From positions 1 through 7,504 of the forward strand of contig JAKLJF010000235.1 of NCBI GenBank assembly GCA_023151335.1: a stretch of 7,504 nt of DNA. Direction: 5' to 3'. The DNA comes from Thermoanaerobaculia bacterium. GTDB lineage: Bacteria > Bacteroidota > Bacteroidia > Chitinophagales > Saprospiraceae. The notes beneath the pieces are model-generated. The model did not search any database and had not been told where the DNA came from. It worked only from the letters and a program-made list of their open reading frames with translations. The position numbers were made by a program, and so were the translations under genes. Of this stretch, positions 1-5,876 are shown one piece after another; within the stretch, counting starts at the first letter, position 1, and each line of letters opens with the position of its first letter.

Positions 1-139
1 ATTTTGAAACAGATTCAGCAGAATGGGCTCAACTCGACCGCTTCGCCGCCGGCCAGCCGCTCTGCCTGCGTTTGTCCGGCGCGGATTACAGTGCCGGTTA
101 TGGCGGGGCTATCGATGGGCGAATTATCAGAGCCGGCGG
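1..139 (+). repeat. Direct repeat, left copy (partner 2385-2526)
   Basis: Positions 1-113 match 2385-2497 at 100 of 113 bases, and 121-139 match 2507-2526 with one deletion and one substitution. The repeat is in the same orientation as its partner and about 2.38 kb upstream of it. It begins at or before the window edge, so its full length cannot be seen. It lies inside the pseudogene described for this region. Confidence 0.9.
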
Positions 140-184
140 CAAAAAATGTCTTTTTTTTACCACTACAGGCTGCCTCAGGGCCGG

Positions 185-192
185 TAGGTTTG
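185..192 (+). promoter_or_regulatory. Bacteroidota -7 promoter element (TAGGTTTG) for cupin-araC
   Basis: TAGGTTTG is an exact match to the TAnnTTTG -7 consensus of the Bacteroidota primary sigma factor. It ends 22 nt before the cupin ATG at 215, giving a predicted 5' leader of about 15 nt. The -33 element is poor: the closest TTTG-like tetramer is TTTA at 156-159, in a run of eight T, with a spacer of about 25 nt, longer than usual. It lies just outside the end of the repeat homology at 139. Confidence 0.4.
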
Positions 193-214
193 CTATTAAA
201 AACTACCTTTTGTT

Positions 215-841
215 ATGGAAAGACGCAATTTTCTGCAAGCCGCCGGTTTGTTGACCGCATTCGGCATGTTACCCGGCCCCGGTTTGAATGCCCAAGCCCC
301 TGAAATGCCGGCCCGGGGCTTTACCAATCCGCTGGAACCATTTTTGCTGTCCCCGCTGCCGCCCCTATCGAACAAAGGCAACATGGATATCCGCGTATGG
401 GTGCGCTCGGATATGACAGGCGGCGTATATTCGTGCGTCGAATGTGCAGTGGCGCCCCTGATAATGGGCCCTCCCCCGCATTTGCACAAGGCATTGGATG
501 AATTGATGTTCGTACTGGAAGGCACGGCCAGCGTGATGGTGGAAGACGAGGTGGTGGAAATACCGGCAGGTGGCTGGCACTTCCGTCCGCGCAACCTGCG
601 CCATACCTTCTGGAACGGCTCCGAAAAACCCCTTCGTTTTGTCGACATGTACTTCAATCAACCATTTGAACTGTTTTTGGAGCGTATTTTCCATGAACTT
701 ACGCCGGAAAACGGCTATCCGCGCGGATCGGAACAACTCAAACGCGAACACGATCTTTTGACCGAACAGTACGGGCTTGTGTATGCACCGACCGCGTTTG
801 AAGAACGCCAAGCCATCATGGCCAAATATGGTTTAAAGTAA
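215..841 (+). CDS. Tat-exported cupin-domain protein (208 aa)
   Basis: This is a single-domain cupin, a small metal-binding beta-barrel, with an export signal. Residues 2-11 (ERRNFLQAAG) form a twin-arginine motif. A hydrophobic stretch follows to about residue 22, with probable cleavage after AQA at 26-28, so the mature protein should be periplasmic or exported, folded and metal-loaded. Cupin motif 1 is complete: H89, H91, E96 and G103 in HLHKALDELMFVLEG. Motif 2 is at 125-134 (PRNLRHTFWN), with N127 in place of the usual glycine and H130 as the fourth ligand. All four canonical metal ligands are therefore present. The C-terminal 60 residues are helical and charged, ending KYGLK. The substrate cannot be read from sequence: cupins of this type include dioxygenases, isomerases and non-enzymatic binders. 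Three nt separate its stop from the following AraC regulator, suggesting co-transcription. The ATG at 215 is chosen because the Tat motif starts immediately after it. Confidence 0.9.
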   Translation: MERRNFLQAAGLLTAFGMLPGPGLNAQAPEMPARGFTNPLEPFLLSPLPPLSNKGNMDIRVWVRSDMTGGVYSCVECAVAPLIMGPPPHLHKALDELMFVLEGTASVMVEDEVVEIPAGGWHFRPRNLRHTFWNGSEKPLRFVDMYFNQPFELFLERIFHELTPENGYPRGSEQLKREHDLLTEQYGLVYAPTAFEERQAIMAKYGLK

Positions 842-844
842 TAC

Positions 845-1714
845 ATGATTTTAAAAGACTTTCTGCCGCATCCCTCGCTCCAGGCGTTTGTACGCTGCTA
901 CCGGATTGTGCACCTGCACTTCGAGAGCCACGATCCGCCGCCGTTCAAACCCTACACCCCGCGACCGGAACAGTGCCTGGCCTTTTATCCGTACGACCGG
1001 GAACGGGTGGATTTTACCACCCGCGACAAAACCGTCGCCAACGTCCCGGTGGCGCTGATCGGCCAGGCCCTGTCGGTTACCAACCGCTATATTCACGGCC
1101 ATTTTATGGTGGTGCAAATCCTGTTTCAGCCCGGCGCTTTGTTCCGGCTGACCGGTGTGCCCGGTACTGAAATCAACGAAACATACATCGAGGCCGATTG
1201 CGTATTTTCAAAAGAAGTCCACGAGATAAACGAGGCCTTTTTTCATGCCCGGGGCTACGCGGAGGTCGTGCAGATTGCCAACGGCTTCGTCGAACGCCTG
1301 GCGCGCCGGCAAAAGAAGGACGGGCATCCGGTGGACACGGTTTGCCAGTGGATGTTGGGCAATCCGGCCGCTTCGCTGGATCAATTGGCCGCAAAAGCAT
1401 TTTTGAGCCCCAAACAATTCGAACGGAAAGTGGTGGAACGCACGGGCGTGAGCCCCAAACTGTACGCCCGGCTGGTGCGCTTCGACCGGGCTTTCCGGGA
1501 AAAAAACCTGAACCCCCACCGCGGCTGGCAGAATATCGCTTTCGACTGCAACTATTACGACTACCAGCACCTGGTACGTGACTACCGGGATTTCACGGGG
1601 ATGAACCCCACCGATTTCCACCGGCTGGAAAATCGCGCCCCCGAGCGGCGGTTCGGGCTGGCGGAACATTATTATGAGACGCAGTGCTCTTACCACTGTT
1701 CGACTCGCCTATAA
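845..1714 (+). CDS. AraC-family transcriptional regulator (289 aa)
   Basis: This is a DNA-binding regulator of the AraC/XylS family. The C-terminal part carries the two helix-turn-helix units. The first is about residues 177-197 (SLDQLAAKAFLSPKQFERKV), and the second about 226-248, followed by the family hallmark FTGMNPTDFHR at 250-260. The N-terminal about 150 residues form a sensor domain that begins with FLPHPSLQAFVRCYRIVH and contains GxALF-like and TGVP segments (97-106). This resembles the AraC-associated N-terminal domain of unknown function (DUF6597 type) rather than the arabinose-binding cupin; that assignment is from memory. A 29-residue tail after the HTH ends in CSYHCSTRL and is not part of the domain. 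The start ATG lies 3 nt after the cupin stop, so translation is probably coupled. Regulation of the cupin operon itself is the simplest guess but no operator site is visible. Confidence 0.9.
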   Translation: MILKDFLPHPSLQAFVRCYRIVHLHFESHDPPPFKPYTPRPEQCLAFYPYDRERVDFTTRDKTVANVPVALIGQALSVTNRYIHGHFMVVQILFQPGALFRLTGVPGTEINETYIEADCVFSKEVHEINEAFFHARGYAEVVQIANGFVERLARRQKKDGHPVDTVCQWMLGNPAASLDQLAAKAFLSPKQFERKVVERTGVSPKLYARLVRFDRAFREKNLNPHRGWQNIAFDCNYYDYQHLVRDYRDFTGMNPTDFHRLENRAPERRFGLAEHYYETQCSYHCSTRL

Positions 1715-1773
1715 AAATATTGAGATTAACGACAAGGGATTGTAAGTTCCCCAGATGGACTTGAGATTCTTTA

Positions 1774-1802
1774 TTTGCAAAGATTCGATCATGTTAACTT
1801 TC
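1774..1802 (+). promoter_or_regulatory. Bacteroidota-type promoter for the 2TM membrane-protein gene
   Basis: TTTG at 1774-1777 (-33) is followed after 17 nt by TAACTTTC at 1795-1802 (-7). Only the last base of the -7 differs from TAnnTTTG. Transcription would start near 1808, about 40 nt before the ATG at 1851. The flanking stretch 1715-1800 is visibly AT-richer than the coding regions, as expected for an intergenic region. This supports the start at 1851 over the in-frame ATG at 1755, which would lie upstream of the transcript. Confidence 0.5.
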
Positions 1803-1850
1803 CGGGCCGGGATACCTATGTTGCTCGCTATTTTCATCACCTTCTTACCC

Positions 1851-2213
1851 ATGTTCGAACACCGTTCCCAACCGCTGCTGCCACCCCGGCAATTCCTGCG
1901 CCGCTCGGTGCGCTTTGCATTTTTTTCCGCCGGCCTCATTGCTTCTTCTCTGCTCATCGGCATGATTGGCTACCATTGGTGCGCCGGCATCGCTTGGGTC
2001 GACGCGTTTTACAATGCCGCGATGATCCTGACGGGCATGGGGCCGGCGCTGGATATCGATGCGTTGCCCGAAGCATGCCATAGCCGGGTTAAGATCTTTG
2101 CCGGTTTATACGCGCTGTACAGCGGCGTAATGTTTCTGGCGGCATCGGGTTTGCTCATTACACCGGTGTTGCACCGCTTCTTTCATAAATTGCACCTGGA
2201 TGCCGGGGATTGA
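1851..2213 (+). CDS. Small 2TM membrane protein, ion-channel-pore-like without K+ filter (120 aa)
   Basis: This is a small inner-membrane protein with the layout of a 2TM channel pore: TM1 about residues 22-42 (FAFFSAGLIASSLLIGMIGY), a short re-entrant-like segment 48-61 (AWVDAFYNAAMILT) and TM2 about 81-105, ending in HRFFHKLHLD. Where K+ channels have TVGYG, this protein has TGMGP (61-65), so potassium selectivity is not expected. I recall a widespread family of hypothetical proteins with the same MILTGMGP and HRFLHKFHL patterns, none with known function to my knowledge. The start at 1851 is preferred because family members begin near MFEHRSQPLLP and a promoter-like element lies at 1774-1802. 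The alternative in-frame ATG at 1755 would add 32 residues, including a further hydrophobic stretch, using codons (ATA, AGA, TTA) unlike the neighbours. The gene is 62 nt before the next gene, so read-through into it is possible. Confidence 0.75.
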   Translation: MFEHRSQPLLPPRQFLRRSVRFAFFSAGLIASSLLIGMIGYHWCAGIAWVDAFYNAAMILTGMGPALDIDALPEACHSRVKIFAGLYALYSGVMFLAASGLLITPVLHRFFHKLHLDAGD

Positions 2214-2275
2214 ATACCCGCGAAATACAAATATTCGTTTATTTAACCGACAGCATTTAAGATAACCCGTGCCCC

Positions 2276-3400
2276 ATGTTTCGTGTTTTTGTAATTCTCC
2301 TGGCTTGTTTTGCGCTGTATTTTCTGCCTGCCTGCCATTCTGAAAAAGGCCCGCCAATGGCGGCGTTTTATTATTGGAAAACCCATTTTGAAACAGATTC
2401 GGCAGAATGGGCCCAACTCGACCGCTTCGCCGCCGGCCAGCCGCTCTACCTGCGCCTGTTCGATGTAGATTACAGCGCCGGCTATGGCGGGGCCATCCCG
2501 CTCGGCGAATTATCAGAAGCCAGCGGTTTCGACGGCAGGCCCGTCGTACCCGTGGTTTTTATCACCAACCGGGTGTTCAGCCAACTGGAGCCAGCCGCTA
2601 TCGATAGCCTGTCGGGGAAAATAGCCAAAAAGATCGCCACCCATTTGCACGATCTGGCGATAAATGCCTGGTGGCAGGAAATGGAGCGCATTGACGGTTG
2701 GGGGAAGCCCAATCCGGAGGCCAAACGCGACAGTTTCATCGAAACCTGGAAACGGCAAAACGTGCCTGAGATTCAATTGGATTGCGACTGGACGGCCACT
2801 ACGCGAGAAGCGTATTTCCGGTTCCTGAAGTTGTTTAAAAAACAACCATTGGCCCGCAACCGCACCCTGTCCTGCACCATCCGCCTGCACCAGTACCGCG
2901 GCCGGGCCTCCGCGGGTATTCCGCCTGCAGATCGCGGCACGCTGATGTGCTACAACCTGGCAAACCCGCGCGACACCGCCACGCGAAACGCCGTTTTTGA
3001 CCTGCAATTGCTTGAAAATTATGTGAAAAACAACGATAAATACCCCCTGCCGCTCGACCTCGCATTGCCGGTGTTCAGCTGGGGCGCCTGGTTTCGCGAA
3101 GGCGAATTCAGGGGCCTGATGTCGGGCTGGAACAGCGAAACCGTGGCCGATACCCACTATTTTGCCAGCCTGGAAAATGGACGGTACCGCCTGCGCCGCG
3201 ACACCGTTTGGAACGGCAATTTTCTGCGCGAGGGCGACCTGTTTCGCCTGGATGAACCTTCGGAAAAGGAATTGCTTGCAGCCCCGGCCGTTTTGCGCGG
3301 ACGGATCCGTTCGGGCGGCCGGATTTTATTTTTCGATTGGGATATTAAAAAAACAACACAATATGAGAGGCTTATACCCAAAATTATGGCTGGCTTTTAG
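2276..3400 (+). CDS. Lipoprotein of unknown function, possible TIM-barrel (DUF3142-like) (374 aa)
   Basis: This is a predicted lipoprotein: residues 1-19 form a hydrophobic signal peptide and FLPAC gives the lipidated Cys20. The body belongs to a family of Bacteroidota hypothetical proteins I recognise by YYWKT (32-36), YLRLFDVD (58-65), VPVVFITN (91-98), EIQLDCDWT (165-173), TIRLHQ (201-206), IPPADRGTLMCYN (215-227) and LPLDLALPVFSWG (258-270). The alternation of strand-like segments ending in acidic residues (D63, D65, D169, D171) suggests a glycosidase-like TIM barrel. It also recalls DUF3142, but both are inferences and no enzymatic activity is established. The last residues overlap the start of the following gene by 38 nt in another frame, implying a tightly coupled operon. 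A partial, degenerate copy lies at 1-139. No promoter motif is evident in the 62-nt gap upstream, so transcription may come from the 2TM gene promoter. Confidence 0.88.
   Translation: MFRVFVILLACFALYFLPACHSEKGPPMAAFYYWKTHFETDSAEWAQLDRFAAGQPLYLRLFDVDYSAGYGGAIPLGELSEASGFDGRPVVPVVFITNRVFSQLEPAAIDSLSGKIAKKIATHLHDLAINAWWQEMERIDGWGKPNPEAKRDSFIETWKRQNVPEIQLDCDWTATTREAYFRFLKLFKKQPLARNRTLSCTIRLHQYRGRASAGIPPADRGTLMCYNLANPRDTATRNAVFDLQLLENYVKNNDKYPLPLDLALPVFSWGAWFREGEFRGLMSGWNSETVADTHYFASLENGRYRLRRDTVWNGNFLREGDLFRLDEPSEKELLAAPAVLRGRIRSGGRILFFDWDIKKTTQYERLIPKIMAGF
2385..2526 (+). repeat. Direct repeat, right copy (partner 1-139)
   Basis: This is the partner of the repeat at the left edge and lies inside the intact lipoprotein gene, coding for residues 38-84. 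The two copies bracket the cupin, AraC and 2TM membrane-protein genes. The identity is too low for a recent assembly artefact and too high for ordinary distant paralogues, which points to a duplication within this lineage. Confidence 0.9.
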
Positions 3401-5870
3401 CCTGGTGGTTTGTATCGCCTGCCCCTGCAACAAGGCCGGCTCCTGTATCGGCGGGCCGGAATGGAGTGACAGCCGCATGGTCTTTTTCAATCCCGAACTC
3501 GGGGCGGACAGCACCGGCCTGCGTCCGTTCTACTATTCCGCCAACCTGTTTTTTCCCAACGACTACGACGGCTTTACCCAGGCAGGAAATTCAAACACCG
3601 GAAACGATTACCGCCGCAACTGCCGTGAATGGCAACAATACCTCGGCGGCACAACGGATATGAACGACATCTACCGGGTCATTTACGGTTCGAATGCCGA
3701 TACTTTTCTCACCGCTCTGGCTACCCGATCGCTCGCCGATTTTTTTCCCGGAAATACTTTTACCAAGGCCCTGTTAAGACCCGAACGGCAGGCAGCGCTG
3801 GAATACCTGAATTTTGCAAAAAAATTTGAATTTCAACAGTTCACGTATAAAAGTGACCCCTGGAGCGACGAATACCGGTATTCCTGGCAGCGCGATTCCT
3901 CAGCCCTGGAACGGCTGGCGGCAGAGGCCAGGGGCAAACTGGCTGGCGCGCGCGAGCCGTTTTTACAAAAACGCTGGGCTTACCAGGTGATCAACACCGG
4001 CTATTATGCGACAGGGGGCGTTTCCCGCGATTCCCTGCTTAGGGTTTTTGACCGCTATTTTAACTCCGGGCGCGACCACAGCATCCTGATGCCCTGGGCT
4101 TTGCTCAAGATCGCCGAAATGACCCCGGATACTGCCCTGGCCAACTACCGGTTCGCCCGCGTATTCGACCTGTGCCAAAGCAAACGGATCCGCGCCCTGC
4201 AACTGTTCCGGTCCGCATCGGCGGAGGCTGCCCTGCAATACGCTCAAAGTCCGGCAGAAAAGGCGACGATCCTGGCGATTCGCGCCATGCAAAACCCCGG
4301 ACGCGGGCTGGACGATCTGCGGCGTATCGCCGCCCTGTGCCCCACAAGCCCTTACCTGCCGCTGCTGCTTACCCGGGAGATCAATAAGGCGGAGGACTGG
4401 CTGCTCGGCGCCCGGCTTTCCGGCCTTAATCCCTGGGTGTCCTTTGCTCCCCAATACGAATGGGATGAAAACTACGAGCGCAACATGAACCAATGGCGGC
4501 AGATCAATGCGCAAAAAGACCGGGTTTATGTACAGGACCTGCGTCTTTTCCTGGAGGGTTGTATCCGTGAAAAGACGCGTTTTTCCACGTTGCTGCCTTT
4601 GCTGCGACTTGCCGTTTCGCACGTGTATTTTATTGAAAAACAATACCGTAATGCCTGGACTGTCCTGCAACAGGTACAATCGGTGTCGGACAAACGTTTG
4701 CTGTTGCAAAAGAACATCGCGGAGTTGTTGCTGATGCCCTATTTGCGCGACGTGACCCGCCCGTCCACGCGGGATGAACTCGCTCGCCGTTTGTCGTACG
4801 TGCGGCAAAACGCCCGTTTGCTGAGCGAACCGGATATCCAGTTGGGGCGCATCTACCTGGCGCTAAGCCACGCTTTTTTCGAAAAGAAAGACATTGCCCG
4901 CGCAGGGTTGTTGTTCGGACGGGGCGCCCTGAACTCGGCCACCCGTACGGAGCACTGGTGGAGTGAAACGAGCGCGGCAAGTTTTTACGATAACCTGGCT
5001 TCCATCAGGGATATGGAGCAACTCGAACAGCTGCTCAACAGCCGCAACAAGTCCGCTTTTGACGAATTGATAACCGGGCCTTATCAGGCCGTTGAAATAA
5101 CGGAAATCCTGTCCGAATGGGATTATTTCAAAAGCGACCGCGAGCGGCAAACGCCCGTACCCACACCCGACCGGATACACGACCTGAAGGGTACGCTGGC
5201 CTTCCGCGACGGGCGCCTGTCGCTGGCCTGGCAGGAATGGACGCAAGTGGACAGCAGCTATTGGGCGGCGGAATACCGGGTATGGAATGTTGATTTTTGC
5301 GGCGGCGCCGATCTGATCGCTGCCGATACCCTCCCGCCGCTGGCGGGGAACAACAAAGCCCGACTGGTCAAAAAAATGCTCGACCTTGAAACAGAAGCGG
5401 CGAAAAACCCGGACAAACGCGCCCTGAACTACTATCTGCTCGGCAATGCCTGGTTTCACTGCTCGTATTGGGGCCGTGCTTCGAGCGCCTTTGCCTCCGG
5501 CAAAAGCATCGACGATACGGACCGGCCCGATCCGTACCGCCGCGGCCCTGCTTATCTTTCCAATCAACCCGACCCCAAACGGTATGGCGGCGTTTATTAC
5601 CGTTGTCAGCGCGCAGCCCAGTATTTTCGCCTGGCGCTCGACCACCGGCCCGACCCTGAGCTGGCCGCGCGCGCTTTCTATATGCTGGCCGAATGCGACC
5701 GCCGCGATCGCTGGATGAGCGCCCGGCGCATGGGCGAAAACAGCCCCGTAAAAGAAGGCGACGTGGCATCGCCGTATTTTAAAGCCTGGGCAAAACAATA
5801 TGGGAATACCGCGGCTTACCGCCGGTGTGTCGAAAGTTGTCCGGGGTTGAAGGAGTATTTGGGGTTGTAA
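3363..5870 (+). CDS. Large exported helical-repeat (TPR-like) protein, probable partner of the lipoprotein (835 aa)
   Basis: This is an envelope protein of unknown function, nearly all alpha-helical after the N-terminus. The start at 3363 gives a signal peptide (MRGLYPKLWLAFSLVVCIAC) and is preceded by an A-rich stretch; the frame stays open upstream to 3162 but that is inside the previous gene. Cysteines at 17, 20, 22 and 28 make the lipidation site ambiguous, but lipoprotein export is likely. TPR-like helix pairs can be seen around residues 239-285, 405-440, 492-525, 686-712 (LNYYLLGNAWFHCSYWGRA) and 752-780 (QYFRLALDHRPDPELAARAF). The C-terminus (YFKAWAKQYGNTAAYRRCVE) matches a pattern I recall from other Bacteroidota proteins encoded next to the same lipoprotein family. 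It overlaps the upstream gene by 38 nt, implying translational coupling. A scaffold or binding role in the periplasm is plausible; no catalytic motif was found. Confidence 0.85.
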   Translation: MRGLYPKLWLAFSLVVCIACPCNKAGSCIGGPEWSDSRMVFFNPELGADSTGLRPFYYSANLFFPNDYDGFTQAGNSNTGNDYRRNCREWQQYLGGTTDMNDIYRVIYGSNADTFLTALATRSLADFFPGNTFTKALLRPERQAALEYLNFAKKFEFQQFTYKSDPWSDEYRYSWQRDSSALERLAAEARGKLAGAREPFLQKRWAYQVINTGYYATGGVSRDSLLRVFDRYFNSGRDHSILMPWALLKIAEMTPDTALANYRFARVFDLCQSKRIRALQLFRSASAEAALQYAQSPAEKATILAIRAMQNPGRGLDDLRRIAALCPTSPYLPLLLTREINKAEDWLLGARLSGLNPWVSFAPQYEWDENYERNMNQWRQINAQKDRVYVQDLRLFLEGCIREKTRFSTLLPLLRLAVSHVYFIEKQYRNAWTVLQQVQSVSDKRLLLQKNIAELLLMPYLRDVTRPSTRDELARRLSYVRQNARLLSEPDIQLGRIYLALSHAFFEKKDIARAGLLFGRGALNSATRTEHWWSETSAASFYDNLASIRDMEQLEQLLNSRNKSAFDELITGPYQAVEITEILSEWDYFKSDRERQTPVPTPDRIHDLKGTLAFRDGRLSLAWQEWTQVDSSYWAAEYRVWNVDFCGGADLIAADTLPPLAGNNKARLVKKMLDLETEAAKNPDKRALNYYLLGNAWFHCSYWGRASSAFASGKSIDDTDRPDPYRRGPAYLSNQPDPKRYGGVYYRCQRAAQYFRLALDHRPDPELAARAFYMLAECDRRDRWMSARRMGENSPVKEGDVASPYFKAWAKQYGNTAAYRRCVESCPGLKEYLGL

Positions 5871-5876
5871 AATGCA

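Larger units (their letters stand above)
1..254 (+). pseudogene. Degenerate partial copy of the lipoprotein gene at 2276-3400
   Basis: This is a broken second copy of the downstream lipoprotein gene, entering from beyond the left edge. Bases 1-113 align without gaps to 2385-2497 with 13 differences. Homology continues to about 139 (matching 2526) with a 2-nt deletion near 114 and a 1-nt deletion near 131, which together restore frame. Translated from position 3, it starts FETDSAEWAQLDRFAAGQPL, equal to residues 38-57 of the intact protein. It then has Y58C, F62S, D63G and V64A, which ruin the LRLFDVD segment. After position 139 no convincing homology remains; the frame runs on through low-complexity A/T-rich sequence to TGA at 252-254, overlapping the cupin start at 215. 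All later conserved segments of the family (EIQLDCDWT, LMCYN, LPVFSWG) are missing, so I call it a pseudogene. Its 5' part lies outside the window, so whether it ever had an intact start is unknown. Confidence 0.75.

Noticed and set aside
183..207. Hairpin GGTAG/CTACC followed by TTTT, like a rho-independent terminator
   Set aside because: The stem has only five good pairs plus a few A-T pairs, and it lies directly in front of the cupin ATG over the -7 promoter element.
4..303. Plus-strand reading frame of 99 codons from position 4
   Set aside because: It is in the wrong frame for most of the lipoprotein-gene remnant and overlaps the cupin gene. Only a few residues between the two deletions (GELSE) match the homologous frame.
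196..811. Two minus-strand open frames opposite the cupin gene (196-657 and 365-811)
   Set aside because: Their translations show no domain or signal, and the plus strand has a complete cupin with motifs; they are shadows of a GC-rich gene.
1208..1696. Minus-strand frame of 162 codons opposite the AraC gene
   Set aside because: It lies wholly opposite a well-supported AraC regulator and has no recognisable feature.
3162..3362. N-terminal extension of the helical-repeat gene frame up to 3162
   Set aside because: It would overlap the lipoprotein gene by about 240 nt and bury the signal peptide that begins at 3363.
3963..4808. Minus-strand frame of 281 codons
   Set aside because: It is opposite the helical-repeat gene, rich in Gly, Arg and Gln, with no motif; it arises from codon bias.
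4863..5798. Minus-strand frame of 311 codons
   Set aside because: It is long but lies opposite the conserved C-terminal half of the helical-repeat protein and shows no domain or signal.
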